Source of the DNA: Acidithiobacillus sp. HP-2 | GTDB taxonomy: Bacteria; Pseudomonadota; Gammaproteobacteria; Acidithiobacillales; Acidithiobacillaceae | Assembly (NCBI RefSeq): GCF_015100155.1 | Contig: NZ_JACKZA010000018.1 | Span: 1 to 55,032, forward strand | Direction: 5' to 3' | Length of the DNA stretch: 55,032 nucleotides | Shown here: piece by piece, positions 44,340 to 53,689 of the stretch | How positions within the stretch are numbered: the stretch's first letter is position 1 | How the letters are laid out: every line of letters starts with the position of its first letter | Program-made: the position numbers and the translations under genes | The notes under the pieces: model-generated | The model's database searches: none | Told to the model about the DNA's origin: nothing | The model's input: the letters and a program-made list of their open reading frames with translations, nothing else

Positions 44340-44346
44340 TCAAGAG

Positions 44347-45384
44347 ATGGACTCCATGGATGAAAGCCTCAGCAATCCGGATTTGCGAAATGCCCGTGAA
44401 GCACGTGGCTGGACTCTAAAGCAGGTAGCGGAACGCTTACATATTACTGAAATTCAGGTTCAAGGGCTCGAAGAAGGGAATTATGCCGTGCTTCCCGGCG
44501 CCACTTTTGCGCGTGGATTCCTCAAGAATTATGCACGCATTCTGGATCTGGATCCGGAACCGTTGCTGCGCAATTATGACGCCGCCAACGCGGGGTCGGG
44601 AATTTCTCCGACGCGCCAATTGCTTCCTGATGGCGAGAGCCCCCTGCTGGATTACAGTAAACGCACCCTGCTGATTTCTTTCTTGATATTGATTGCCGTG
44701 ATAGTGGCTGTCTGGTGGTTCTGGGGGCGGAGCGAGAACGCTTCGACCGTACTACCTGAAAATAACAGCCACAGTGTTTCCTCCATGCCGGCGACCCTGG
44801 CTGAGCCGGCAATTTCCAATACGGCGCCGACTGCTTCTGTGCAAAGTGTGGTCGTAGCCACTCGCCGTCAGGCTGTGGGCAGCTCCAGTCCTGTAACGGC
44901 CACCGCGCAATCGGCTGCGACCAGCTCTACAGTGACCAGCAATACGACTGCGGAAATCGCTTTCCAGTTTCATGCCAACTGCTGGGTACAGGTCAGGGAC
45001 GCTGCCGGTAAAACCTTGTTGGCGGTCCTCGGTCGTCCGGGTGATCTGCTCAAAGTGAACTCAGGAAAACCGCCTTATCAGGTTCTGGTTGGCAATGCCC
45101 AGGGCGTGACCATTCATTATCAGGGTAAAGCTATTGCGCTTCCTGCGAACGCCATGGGTGTAGCCCGTCTGCAACTGGGAACCGCCCCCACCGCAAGCAC
45201 GCAATCTGCTGCTGTTCCAGCGATTACAGCGTCAGCACACAGTTCGGCAGATATTCACAGCCCTGTTAACCGGCACCGTGCTGTGCTAAACCATAGTGCA
45301 CAACCCGACGTTGTTGCCCCAATCACTTCTGCAGCGCTTTCCGAAAGCGCATCTGTTACTAGCGAGGCATCCCATGCACCATGA
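44347..45384 (+). CDS. rodZ: RodZ-like helix-turn-helix membrane protein
   Basis: The 345-residue protein has an N-terminal HTH domain ([20 protein letters not shown]...[13 protein letters not shown]), one membrane segment ([20 protein letters not shown]), a Ser/Thr/Ala-rich periplasmic linker and a C-terminal beta domain ([20 protein letters not shown]). This is the RodZ plan; RodZ ties MreB to the cell-wall elongation machinery. Several ATGs are possible (44332, 44347, 44356); 44347 and 44356 have AAGAG upstream. The long in-frame extension back to 44065 lies inside pilW and is not real. Confidence 0.88.
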   Translation: MDSMDESLSNPDLRNAREARGWTLKQVAERLHITEIQVQGLEEGNYAVLPGATFARGFLKNYARILDLDPEPLLRNYDAANAGSGISPTRQLLPDGESPLLDYSKRTLLISFLILIAVIVAVWWFWGRSENASTVLPENNSHSVSSMPATLAEPAISNTAPTASVQSVVVATRRQAVGSSSPVTATAQSAATSSTVTSNTTAEIAFQFHANCWVQVRDAAGKTLLAVLGRPGDLLKVNSGKPPYQVLVGNAQGVTIHYQGKAIALPANAMGVARLQLGTAPTASTQSAAVPAITASAHSSADIHSPVNRHRAVLNHSAQPDVVAPITSAALSESASVTSEASHAP

Positions 45385-46474
45385 ATCTCCTATTCAGCGT
45401 CGTAAAACCCGGCAAATTCACGTTGGAAAAGTCGCCATCGGTGGAGATGCACCGATCAGCGTGCAAAGCATGACCAATACCGAAACCCGGGACGTAGCAG
45501 CCACTGTGGCGCAAATTCGCCGTCTGGAAGCGGTGGGAGCAGACATTGTTCGGGTTTCTGTACCCAGTATGGATGCTGCTGAGGCTTTCAAGGCCATCCG
45601 CGCGCAGGTGGAAACACCTCTGGTTGCCGATATTCATTTTGATCATCGCATCGCTCTGCAGGTCATGGCCGATGGTGTCGATGGCCTGCGTATCAATCCC
45701 GGTAATATCGGGTCACTGGACAAAACCCGTCTGGTCGTGGAAATGGCCAAGGACAAGGGTATTCCCATTCGTATCGGCGTCAACGCCGGCTCCCTGGAAA
45801 AAGATATTCAGGAAAAATATGGCGAACCCACGCCTGAAGCCTTGGTAGAGTCTGCCTTGCGGCATGTGAGCATTCTCGATGAGCTGAATTTCCACGATGT
45901 TAAAATCAGCGTGAAAGCTTCCGACGTTTTTCTCGCAGTAGGGGCATACCGACTGCTTTCAGAAAAAGTGGATTATCCCCTGCATCTGGGCATTACCGAG
46001 GCGGGTGGTCTGCGTTCGGGTACGGTCAAATCCGCCATTGGTCTGGGTCTGCTGCTGCGTGATGGTATTGGCGATACCATCCGTATTTCCCTGGCCGCTG
46101 ATCCCGTCGAAGAAATCCGGGTTGGCTTTGATATTCTCAAGAGCCTGCACCTGCGGCAGAAGGGCATTAACCTGATTGCCTGTCCTTCCTGCTCCCGTCA
46201 GGAGTTTGATGTCATCAACACCATCAATGCCCTGGAGGCGCGGCTTGAAGATATTCTTGAGCCCATGGATGTGTCGGTGATTGGCTGCGTGGTCAATGGT
46301 ATTGGCGAAGCCAAGGAAGCGGACATTGGTCTGGCGGGCGGAGACAAACGCAGCATTCTCTATTATCGCGGCAAGCAGGTAGACCGGGTAGAAAATGTGA
46401 ATATAGTTGATGTGCTGGAAAAACGGATTCGTGCCGAAATTGCGGAGCGTCAGGCAGCCCGTAATGATGCCTGA
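45374..46474 (+). CDS. ispG: 4-hydroxy-3-methylbut-2-enyl diphosphate synthase
   Basis: A 366-residue iron-sulfur enzyme of the MEP isoprenoid pathway. The N-terminal TIM barrel includes [12 protein letters not shown]. The cluster-binding region has [11 protein letters not shown] and the third Cys in [12 protein letters not shown], ending in the Glu-containing segment. The ATG at 45374 overlaps the rodZ end by 11 bases; an earlier frame start at 45296 lies inside rodZ. The length matches the bacterial two-domain form. Confidence 0.95.
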   Translation: MHHESPIQRRKTRQIHVGKVAIGGDAPISVQSMTNTETRDVAATVAQIRRLEAVGADIVRVSVPSMDAAEAFKAIRAQVETPLVADIHFDHRIALQVMADGVDGLRINPGNIGSLDKTRLVVEMAKDKGIPIRIGVNAGSLEKDIQEKYGEPTPEALVESALRHVSILDELNFHDVKISVKASDVFLAVGAYRLLSEKVDYPLHLGITEAGGLRSGTVKSAIGLGLLLRDGIGDTIRISLAADPVEEIRVGFDILKSLHLRQKGINLIACPSCSRQEFDVINTINALEARLEDILEPMDVSVIGCVVNGIGEAKEADIGLAGGDKRSILYYRGKQVDRVENVNIVDVLEKRIRAEIAERQAARNDA

Positions 46475-46515
46475 GCGCCTGGTAATGGTTCGTTTGGGGA
46501 AAGTGAGTTATTCGT

Positions 46516-47835
46516 ATGGCTGTTAAGGGATTACAGGCGGTGCGGGGAATGAACGATATTTTCCCCGCAGAAGCAGCAGCCTGGCAGGCTCTGGAAACGG
46601 ATTTGCGGGGCTTGCTCCAGCTGTATGATTACGGCGAAGTCCGTCTCCCGTTGCTGGAATCGACAGAACTTTTCGCCCGCGCCATTGGTGACGTCACCGA
46701 CATTGTCCAGAAAGAAATGTACACCTTTGCCGATCGTAATGGCGACAGCCTTACCCTGCGCCCGGAAGGGACCGCTGGTTGTGTACGAGCCGCGATCCAG
46801 AATCAGACCATGCGCGGGCAGACTCCGCGTTATTATTACATGGGCCCCATGTTTCGCCATGAACGTCCCCAGAAAGGCCGCTATCGGCAATTTCACCAAC
46901 TGGGCGTTGAGGTTTTCGGTCAGGCCGGAGCCGGTACAGATGCCGAAATCATCGCCCTGTCTGCGCGTATTCTGAAGCAGGCCGGGGTGCAGGCCTCTTT
47001 ACAAATCAACTCATTGGGCAGTCCAGAGGCGCGGGCAGCTTACCGTGAGCGACTTCTGGAGTATTTGCGACCGCAACAGGAAGCCTTATGTGCTGATTGT
47101 CAGACCCGTATGGAGCACAATCCATTACGGATTCTGGATTGTAAAGTGCCTGGCTGTCAGCAGATTGCCAGCAGCGCACCACATCTGGTGGATCATCTCG
47201 ATTCCGAATCGGCCCTGCATTTTGCCAGCCTGCAAAAACTGCTGACCGCTCTTGATATTCCCTATCAATTGAATCACAGCCTGGTACGCGGGCTGGATTA
47301 CTATAACCGGACGGTTTTTGAATGGGTTACGGATGCCTTGGGTGCTCAGGGAACCGTGCTGGCCGGTGGTCGTTATGATGGACTGGTTGCCCAGCTGGGT
47401 GGTCAGGATACTCCCGCCATTGGTTTCGCTGTAGGGTTGGAACGCTTACTCGCCTTGCAGGAAATTCAGGGAAACCAGGCCTGCGCCGACAAACCTGTAC
47501 TTTTTATCGGGGCCATGGAGGACGATAGTCTCGCTCGTTCCTGGCAACTCGCTGAAGCTCTCCGTGATCTGGGTATCAGTGTGGTCAGTGGCGGCCCTGC
47601 GGGTTTCAAAGCTCTGCTGAAGCAGGCAGAACGTTCCCGGGCGCTGTTCCAGCTGGTCATCGGGTTGGGACAATTGCAAGGAGAACCAGTAATCATCAAG
47701 GAACAGTGCGGGGAAGGGCGTTGGGAAGGCAGTCTGGAGGCCGTGATCACTGGTCTGCAAAGCCTCGGCGTTGATTTCCCCAAGCATGCACCCCATACTG
47801 GGCAAAATTTTGCCACTGCCAGAAGATCAAAGTGA
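46516..47835 (+). CDS. hisS: Histidyl-tRNA synthetase
   Basis: A 439-residue class-II synthetase. Motif 2 (PRYYYMGPMFRHERPQKGRYRQ, written here in two parts: PRYYYMGPMF and RHERPQKGRYRQF), the His-specific RGLDYYNRTVFEWV and motif 3 (FAVGLERLLAL) are present, with a C-terminal anticodon-binding domain. Start MAVKGLQAVRGMND is typical. It is 42 bases after ispG, and its stop overlaps the yfgM-like gene. Confidence 0.96.
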   Translation: MAVKGLQAVRGMNDIFPAEAAAWQALETDLRGLLQLYDYGEVRLPLLESTELFARAIGDVTDIVQKEMYTFADRNGDSLTLRPEGTAGCVRAAIQNQTMRGQTPRYYYMGPMFRHERPQKGRYRQFHQLGVEVFGQAGAGTDAEIIALSARILKQAGVQASLQINSLGSPEARAAYRERLLEYLRPQQEALCADCQTRMEHNPLRILDCKVPGCQQIASSAPHLVDHLDSESALHFASLQKLLTALDIPYQLNHSLVRGLDYYNRTVFEWVTDALGAQGTVLAGGRYDGLVAQLGGQDTPAIGFAVGLERLLALQEIQGNQACADKPVLFIGAMEDDSLARSWQLAEALRDLGISVVSGGPAGFKALLKQAERSRALFQLVIGLGQLQGEPVIIKEQCGEGRWEGSLEAVITGLQSLGVDFPKHAPHTGQNFATARRSK

Positions 47836-48443
47836 CCGGTCAAGAACTTTCCGCATTGCTCTCCCGCCATCGTATTACCCTGATTGTGGGTATTCTCGTG
47901 ACTCTTTTTGCCGCCATGGGGTTTTTTGGCTACGAAAAATATCAACGCCATCAAACCGAAAAAGCGGCAGTATTGTATAGTGAGCTGGTAGATACCATGG
48001 TTCAGGGGCAGACCAGTACGGCCCGTGCCAGTGCGGATACGCTGATTCATCAGTACACTCACACACCTTATGCAACCATGGCGCATTTTTTTCTGGCACG
48101 CATGGATATGGAGGGCAAACAAGTTCCTGCCGCAGAAAAAACGCTCATGAGCGTGATAAAGAATACCAGCGCACCGCGTGGCATGCGCAGCCTTGCTCGC
48201 TTGAATCTGGCACGCCTGTATGTGGATCAGCATCAGGCACATAAGGCCCTGGATATCCTGCAAAATCCACAGCCTGCCTATGTTACCTTAGCTGATGAAA
48301 TCAAAGGGGACGCCTATGCCTCTCTGAATCAGATCAGTCAGGCAGAACAGGCCTACCATTCGGCCATGTCCGCCTTGCCGGCGGCTGACCCTTATCGTAC
48401 TTATCTGCAAATGAAAATCGCCAATATTGGAGTTGCGCCGTGA
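47832..48443 (+). CDS. yfgM: YfgM-like ancillary SecYEG translocon subunit
   Basis: A 203-residue protein with a short cytoplasmic N-terminus, one membrane segment (ITLIVGILVTLFAAMGFFGY) and a periplasmic TPR-like domain (YATMAHFFLARMDMEGKQVP and following). In E. coli YfgM sits between hisS and bamB and works with PpiD at the translocon; the order here is the same. It starts at GTG overlapping hisS (GTGA) and ends overlapping bamB. Confidence 0.88.
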   Translation: MTGQELSALLSRHRITLIVGILVTLFAAMGFFGYEKYQRHQTEKAAVLYSELVDTMVQGQTSTARASADTLIHQYTHTPYATMAHFFLARMDMEGKQVPAAEKTLMSVIKNTSAPRGMRSLARLNLARLYVDQHQAHKALDILQNPQPAYVTLADEIKGDAYASLNQISQAEQAYHSAMSALPAADPYRTYLQMKIANIGVAP

Positions 48444-49627
48444 TGCGGAATGATTTTTTCAAAAGCATATGGCGTTTAGCCGCTCTGGGAATAGTTGCTG
48501 CCCTGCTGAATGGCTGCGGCATCATGTCCTGGTTTAAATCTTCACCCAGTCCCAAAACGCCTCCACCCATCAGTAAAGGTCATAATAAAGTTTCTTTTTC
48601 GACGCAATGGCAGGCCCGGCTTTATGGACTATGGCCTATCAACCCCTACCAGGGAACAGAAATTGCCCACTCTGCGCATCAGATTGTGGTGGCTAATGCT
48701 TCCGGGCATCTGGTCAGCATGAATGAATCGGGCAGTCAGCAATGGATGCGCAGTCTGGATGGCAAAAGTGCGCGCGGTGCCACCATCGCCCATGGCGTCG
48801 TCTATGCGGGAACCAATGCCGGCAAGGTATTTGCGTTTGATGCTAAAAATGGTCATAAACTCTGGTCGGTACAACTCAGCTCCGAAGTATTGACACCGGT
48901 AGTCTATGCCGACGATCACTTACTGATGCAAACCGTAAATGGCCATCTTTGGTCGCTAAACCCCAAGGATGGCAAAATTCAGTGGACCTTCTCCATGAAC
49001 CAGCCCTCCCTCATCTTGCGCGCAGTTTCTACCCCGACTGTGCATGATGGTGTGGTCTATGCCGGTTTTGCTGATGGAACCTTGACAGCATTAAGTCTTT
49101 CCACGGGTGCTGAGTTGTGGCATGCCCGTGTAGCTATTGCCCATGGCAGCAACGAGCTGGCGCGGATGGTGGATGTGGCAGCGCGTCCGATAGTTGCTGA
49201 TGATCAGGTTTTTGCGGCAGCCTATCAGGGTAATCTGGCTGCTTATACACAGCAGGGAGGCACCCAGAACTGGAGTGTCCCCATGTCGGTGTATTTGACT
49301 CCAGTCTGGTTCAAGGGACATTTGTATGTGGCCGATTCAGATGGAGTAATTTCTGAAATAGATCCTGGTTCCGGCAGCATCCTGTGGAAAAACGATAAAC
49401 TCAAAGGCCATGCCATGACCGGTCTGAGTAGTTGTGGAAATGATTTGCTGGCAACCGATAATGGTGGCTATCTCTACGCCTTCAATCCCGAATCCGGGCA
49501 TCGGATTGGTCAGACACGCCTTTCCTCCAGCGGTATTCAAAGTAGTCCCGTATGTCTGGATAATCACCAGATTCTTGCTCTCAGTGATGCGGGCACTTTG
49601 TATCGGATCAAGCTCGAAAAGCGCTAA
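48440..49627 (+). CDS. bamB: Outer-membrane protein assembly factor BamB
   Basis: A 395-residue lipoprotein with signal peptide and lipobox LLNGC (Cys26), followed by PQQ-type beta-propeller repeats (GKVFAFDAKNGHKLWSV, GHLWSLNPKDGKIQWTF, GSILWKN and others). It assists BamA in inserting beta-barrel proteins. Start may be GTG at 48440 or ATG at 48443; GGAG precedes both. The position between yfgM and der is conserved. Confidence 0.93.
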   Translation: MMRNDFFKSIWRLAALGIVAALLNGCGIMSWFKSSPSPKTPPPISKGHNKVSFSTQWQARLYGLWPINPYQGTEIAHSAHQIVVANASGHLVSMNESGSQQWMRSLDGKSARGATIAHGVVYAGTNAGKVFAFDAKNGHKLWSVQLSSEVLTPVVYADDHLLMQTVNGHLWSLNPKDGKIQWTFSMNQPSLILRAVSTPTVHDGVVYAGFADGTLTALSLSTGAELWHARVAIAHGSNELARMVDVAARPIVADDQVFAAAYQGNLAAYTQQGGTQNWSVPMSVYLTPVWFKGHLYVADSDGVISEIDPGSGSILWKNDKLKGHAMTGLSSCGNDLLATDNGGYLYAFNPESGHRIGQTRLSSSGIQSSPVCLDNHQILALSDAGTLYRIKLEKR

Positions 49628-49636
49628 GGCTGTATC

Positions 49637-50974
49637 ATGACTGCAGTTATTGCCCTGGTGGGGCGACCCAATGTCGGTAAATCCACTTTTTTTAATCGCC
49701 TCACCCGTACGCGGGAGGCCCTGGTTGCCGATTTCCCCGGGCTGACGCGTGATCGTCACTATGGAACTGCGCAGTTTGAAGGTCGTCAGTATCTGGTCAT
49801 TGATACCGGCGGCTTTGAACCCGAAGAACGCGAGGGTCTGGTTGCGGCCATGGCCATTCAGACCAGACTGGCTATTCAGGAAGCCGACGCCATCTGTTTT
49901 CTGGTGGATGCCAAAGAAGGTTTGTCTGCCCAGGATGAAGAAATTGCCATGGAATTGCGCCGTGGTGGCAAACCGATTTACCTGGTTGTGAACAAGATGG
50001 ATGCCAAAGGCGCCGTCAGCGAACTCCCGGAATTCCATCGCCTGGGTCTGGGAATGCCCTATACGATTTCTGCTGCCCATGGACATGGTGTTGAAACTCT
50101 GCTGGAAGCCGTTTTCTCGGATCTGCCCAGTGAGGAAATTGCGCAGCAGGATGCCGGAAAAGGCCCCCGCATAGCCATGCTCGGCCGTCCCAATGTCGGT
50201 AAATCGACCCTGGTTAACGCCATGCTTGGCGAAAAAAGAGTGTTGGTATTTGATGAGCCGGGGACTACCCGGGACAGCATCCGCATTCCCTATGAACGCG
50301 ATGGCAAGCCCTATGTCATGATTGATACTGCCGGCATGCGGCGGCGTGCCCGAGTCGGCGAGGGCTTGGAAAAACTCAGTGTTTTGAAAACATTGGGCGC
50401 CTTGCGGGAAGCCGATGTCGTGCTGCTGGTGCTTGATGCCAGGGTTGGTATTGCTGAACAGGATTCTCATCTGGTGGGGGTCGCTGTAGAGCTGGGACGC
50501 CCGATTGTCGTCGTGATCAATAAATGGGACGGGATGAGTCCTCACGACCGTAAGGCGGTCAAGCAGGAGCTCGAGCGCCGCCTGAGCTTTATTCAGTATG
50601 CGCCGGTCTACACCATTTCCGCCTTGCATGGTACCGGTGTTGGTGATTTGTACAAAAGTATTGATCGCCTCTGGCAGGACTCCCGCAAACATTTTTCAAC
50701 GGGAGAGCTGAATCGGGCTTTGGGCGAGATTATTGAAACCCATCAGCCACCCATGGTTGGCGGACGCCGGATCAAGTTGCGATATTGTCATCAGGGTGGT
50801 GAAAATCCGGTGACTCTGGTATTTCACGGGAATCAGCTAACGCGCTTGCCGGGTAGTTACAAGCGCTATCTGGAAAGCGCCTTCCGGAAAGCCTTACATC
50901 TGGACTCCATTCCTTTGCGCCTGTTATTTCGTCAGGGCGAAAACCCCTATGATCCACAAAGAGGAAAGCATTAA
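49637..50974 (+). CDS. der: Ribosome-associated GTPase Der (EngA)
   Basis: A 445-residue protein with two tandem GTPase domains, each with a GRPNVGKS P-loop (about residues 8 and 181), DTGG or DTAG and NKMD or NKWD motifs, and a C-terminal KH-like domain (RIKLRYCHQGGENPVTLVFH). Der is essential for 50S subunit assembly. It is nine bases after bamB. Confidence 0.96.
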   Translation: MTAVIALVGRPNVGKSTFFNRLTRTREALVADFPGLTRDRHYGTAQFEGRQYLVIDTGGFEPEEREGLVAAMAIQTRLAIQEADAICFLVDAKEGLSAQDEEIAMELRRGGKPIYLVVNKMDAKGAVSELPEFHRLGLGMPYTISAAHGHGVETLLEAVFSDLPSEEIAQQDAGKGPRIAMLGRPNVGKSTLVNAMLGEKRVLVFDEPGTTRDSIRIPYERDGKPYVMIDTAGMRRRARVGEGLEKLSVLKTLGALREADVVLLVLDARVGIAEQDSHLVGVAVELGRPIVVVINKWDGMSPHDRKAVKQELERRLSFIQYAPVYTISALHGTGVGDLYKSIDRLWQDSRKHFSTGELNRALGEIIETHQPPMVGGRRIKLRYCHQGGENPVTLVFHGNQLTRLPGSYKRYLESAFRKALHLDSIPLRLLFRQGENPYDPQRGKH

Positions 50975-51391
50975 ATGAAAGGCAGTCTGTCCGGATGGTG
51001 GCGTTGGGCCATTATCGCGCTCCTTATTTATCTCGGTATTTTATGGAGTGGGGCGATGCTGCCGGTCAGTCCCCAGGGTTTATGGATTCGTGCCGGGGAG
51101 TACGCACTCTGGGCCACCGTAACCCTGGGTGCTTTAGCGCGCTTTTATCCGGTGCTTGGTCCTTATGGCTGGCGTCCGGTGACTATTTTTGTGGGGGCTG
51201 TTTTATCCGGGCTGGAGATTTTCATTGGTTCGGGTCCCGATACTAAAACCCGGGTGGACGAATGGATGACTGCTCTGATTGGCATTGCCGCAATCACAAT
51301 TCTTGCCCGCGTGTTACCCCGTGCCATCACCGTCATCTGGTTTGGACAGGAGGTGCAAAAGCGTGAACCTTTTACTCGTACGCCACGCTGA
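50975..51391 (+). CDS. Membrane protein, VanZ-like
   Basis: A 138-residue protein with about four hydrophobic segments, including WAIIALLIYLGILWSGAMLP, a middle LWATVTLGALARFYPVLG and a C-terminal TALIGIAAITILARVLP preceded by TKTRVDEW. The spacing of acidic residues before the last segment recalls VanZ-family proteins, but the match is weak. It begins directly after the der stop and its end overlaps sixA by 29 bases. Confidence 0.5.
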   Translation: MKGSLSGWWRWAIIALLIYLGILWSGAMLPVSPQGLWIRAGEYALWATVTLGALARFYPVLGPYGWRPVTIFVGAVLSGLEIFIGSGPDTKTRVDEWMTALIGIAAITILARVLPRAITVIWFGQEVQKREPFTRTPR

Positions 51392-51848
51392 GGCAGAAGA
51401 CGAAGCCGTTTCCGGCTCTGATTTTGAGCGGCACCTCACCCGCTATGGACAGGAAACAGCAGCGGCTGTCGCCCGGGGCTTACGCCATTGTATTCAAGGT
51501 TCGGTTTTGTTGTGGAGTAGCCCCTTGCTCCGTACCCGTGAGACAGCCGCTTATATTGCCCAAGCCTTTGGTGTTGAAGTAGAACGCTATCACCAGGCTA
51601 TTCCCGCCGGAGATCTGAACATACTGAGTCGGGATTGGCAGAGTTTGAGCAAACAGCCTGAAACGCTGATTGTGGTGGGTCATCAGCCTCATCTAGGAAT
51701 TTGGACTACGCGACTAACCCGGGTCAGTGTGCCCGTCAAAAAAGCCAGCGTGATTGGCATCCATCTGAAAGCTGTTGATCAACTGGAAGGTGAACTTCAG
51801 TGGTATGCCCAGCCGGAAATGATGCGCGCCGTTGCGACTGAGAACTAA
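51363..51848 (+). CDS. sixA: Phosphohistidine phosphatase SixA-like
   Basis: A 161-residue histidine-phosphatase protein starting at GTG with AGGAGG about nine bases upstream. The catalytic motif is LLLVRHAEAED. A second Arg is in SSPLLRTRETA and the second catalytic His in VVGHQPHLG. SixA removes phosphate from His residues of phosphorelay or PTS proteins. The frame extends to 51279 but lies inside the previous gene. Confidence 0.85.
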   Translation: MNLLLVRHAEAEDEAVSGSDFERHLTRYGQETAAAVARGLRHCIQGSVLLWSSPLLRTRETAAYIAQAFGVEVERYHQAIPAGDLNILSRDWQSLSKQPETLIVVGHQPHLGIWTTRLTRVSVPVKKASVIGIHLKAVDQLEGELQWYAQPEMMRAVATEN

Positions 51849-51933
51849 AGCCTAAGCACAACCGTTTTAGTTGGTACCACAAATTGGTGTACAATCTTCA
51901 AGTTACTTCACACGTTCAATCAGGAGGTGTTAG

Positions 51934-52305
51934 ATGTCCGAAGCAGCGGATCTTGTTATCATTCTTATCACTGGCGCTGAAAACCCCAAGCGTCTTCCTT
52001 CCGCTTTTTTCCTGGCTGCCACTGCCGCTGCCGCCGAGCAGAAAGTCGTCATGTATTTCACTGGACCAGCCACGGAGCTGCTTGCCAAAGGTAAGGCAGA
52101 GAGCATATTCCCGATGGAAGGCGGTAAAAGTGTCGCCGACTTCATGAAGCTGGCCGAAGATAACGAAGTTCAGATTATTGGTTGCCTGCAGTCTCTGGAA
52201 TTGAATGGTATGACCAAGGATGATCTGGCCAAACCCATTCCCATGATGAATCCCAGTGCTGCTCTGCCATCATTGGCCGCTGCAGGCCGTATTCTGACCT
52301 GGTAA
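51934..52305 (+). CDS. DsrE-family protein
   Basis: A 123-residue protein of the DsrE/DsrF-like fold (LVIILITGAENPKRLPSAFF, KVVMYFTGPATELLAKG, IIGCLQSLELNGMT). DsrE-like proteins carry sulfur as persulfide on a Cys; here one conserved-looking Cys lies in IIGCLQSLE. A perfect AGGAGGTG ribosome site, its own TACAAT -10 box at 51891 and a strong terminator suggest a highly expressed single-gene unit. In a sulfur-oxidising organism a sulfur-trafficking role is likely; no rhodanese or tusA is adjacent. Confidence 0.82.
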   Translation: MSEAADLVIILITGAENPKRLPSAFFLAATAAAAEQKVVMYFTGPATELLAKGKAESIFPMEGGKSVADFMKLAEDNEVQIIGCLQSLELNGMTKDDLAKPIPMMNPSAALPSLAAAGRILTW

Positions 52306-52334
52306 CCGGTGGTACAAACCTTCATTACCTTGAG

Positions 52335-52364
52335 GAGCCCGTCCTTTTGGACGGGCTCTATTTG
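52335..52364 (+). terminator. Intrinsic terminator after the dsrE-like gene
   Basis: GAGCCCGTCC pairs perfectly with GGACGGGCTC around a TTTT loop (52335-52358), followed by TATTTG. It separates the dsrE unit from the Pho-regulated pst genes. Confidence 0.88.
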
Positions 52365-52375
52365 CACCAGAAGGA

Positions 52376-52404
52376 TTGTCATCAAACTGTCATATAACTG
52401 TGCT
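52376..52404 (+). promoter_or_regulatory. Pho box upstream of pstS
   Basis: Three seven-base direct repeats with four-base spacers are seen: TTGTCAT-CAAA-CTGTCAT-ATAA-CTGTGCT. The E. coli PhoB consensus is CTGTCAT-A(A/T)A(A/T)-CTGTCA(C/T), so the second and third repeats form a nearly exact box. A -10 region would fall near 52405-52418. This implies induction of pstS under phosphate limitation by a PhoB-type regulator. Confidence 0.82.
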
Positions 52405-52510
52405 AGATTGCTACTTACGTTTCTTCAAGACTGCCTGCTAGGCATTGAGGACGTACGGTTTTTTTGGAAATAAGCCGTAAATCAACGAATTCGCCATCTT
52501 TGGAGGTCTT

Positions 52511-53596
52511 ATGCTGTATCGTTTGAAGAAAGAGCTTTCTCGCAGTGTAAAGGGTGCCGTCATGGTTTCAGCATTGGGTCTTGCCGGCATATATGCCATG
52601 CCCGCCAGTGCAGCCACGATTTCCTTGTTGGAAACCGGTTCCACCCTGTTGTATCCACTTTTCAACCTGTGGGTACCTGTGTACACCAAAATGAATCCCG
52701 GCGTGCAGATAACCACCCAGGGTACGGGTAGTGGTACGGGTATTGCTGAAGCCATTTCCGGCGTTGCCCAGATTGGCGCTTCTGATGCATACATGAGTGA
52801 TGCCCAGATCAAAATGCATCAGAACATCCTCAATATTCCTTTGGCCATCTCCATTCAGATGATCAATTACAATCTGCCCGGTCTGAACAACAAGCATCTG
52901 AAGCTTTCCGGTCCTGTGCTTGCCGGTATTTATTCCGGCAAAATCACCAACTGGGACGATGCGGCCATTGCCAAGCTGAATCCTGGCGTAAAACTGCCCA
53001 ACCACAAGATTGTCCCTATCCACCGTACCGATGGTTCTGGCGACACTTTCATTTTTACCACCTACCTGTCAGACACCACTCCAGCATGGAGCAAAAGCGT
53101 TGGCTACAGTACGACGGTGAGTTGGCCGGCCGTTCCGGGTGGTATTGGTGCCGAAGGCAACCCCGGCATGGTCCAGGCTCTGAAGACGACGCCTTATGGT
53201 GTGGCATACATCGGTATCAGCTGGAAGAAACCGGTTGAAGAAGCCAAATTGGGCCTGGCCATGCTGGAAAACCGCGCAGGCAATTTCGTATTGCCTACAG
53301 TGGAAAATGCCAAGGCTGCAGCTGGTGAAATGGTCAGCAAGACCCCTGCTGATGAACGGATCAGTCTGGTATTCGCTCCTGGTGCCAAGTCCTACCCCAT
53401 CATCAATTATGAATATGCCATCGTCAGTAAGACCCAGGCCAAGCCGGAAGTGGCTGCAGCCATGAAGAAATTCCTGAACTGGGCCATTGATCCCAAGGGC
53501 GGTAATGCACCACACTTTATCACTGCGGTAAACTTCGTACCGCTACCTGACAGCGCCGCTGAGCTGTCACGTAAACAGATCGCAGAAATTCACTAA
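52511..53596 (+). CDS. pstS: Phosphate ABC transporter substrate-binding protein
   Basis: The 361-residue periplasmic protein begins with a long Sec signal ending in MPASAATISL. The phosphate-binding segments ETGSTLLYPLF, TQGTGSGTGIAEA and RTDGSGDTFIFTTYL follow. GGAGG lies before the ATG at 52511. It is followed by a hairpin that may reduce read-through to pstC, giving more binding protein than membrane subunit, as is usual for such operons. Confidence 0.95.
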   Translation: MLYRLKKELSRSVKGAVMVSALGLAGIYAMPASAATISLLETGSTLLYPLFNLWVPVYTKMNPGVQITTQGTGSGTGIAEAISGVAQIGASDAYMSDAQIKMHQNILNIPLAISIQMINYNLPGLNNKHLKLSGPVLAGIYSGKITNWDDAAIAKLNPGVKLPNHKIVPIHRTDGSGDTFIFTTYLSDTTPAWSKSVGYSTTVSWPAVPGGIGAEGNPGMVQALKTTPYGVAYIGISWKKPVEEAKLGLAMLENRAGNFVLPTVENAKAAAGEMVSKTPADERISLVFAPGAKSYPIINYEYAIVSKTQAKPEVAAAMKKFLNWAIDPKGGNAPHFITAVNFVPLPDSAAELSRKQIAEIH

Positions 53597-53604
53597 GATC
53601 TGAA

Positions 53605-53637
53605 CGGTGCCGGGATACCCCGGCACCGGTATTTTTT
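53605..53637 (+). terminator. Terminator or attenuator between pstS and pstC
   Basis: CGGTGCCGGG pairs with CCCGGCACCG around a four-base loop (53605-53628), followed by GTATTTTTTAAT. Placed just after pstS, it probably allows only partial read-through into pstC. Confidence 0.8.
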
Positions 53638-53689
53638 AATACGACTTTTTATATAACATTAACTTAATTCGGGAAGTGGAATCATTGTA

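Noticed and set aside
44065..44346. N-terminal extension of the RodZ frame
   Set aside because: It overlaps pilW in another frame; the HTH domain begins right after 44347.
49337..50692. 451-residue minus-strand open frame
   Set aside because: It is antisense to bamB and der, which are well supported; it has no recognisable motifs and mirrors their codon pattern.
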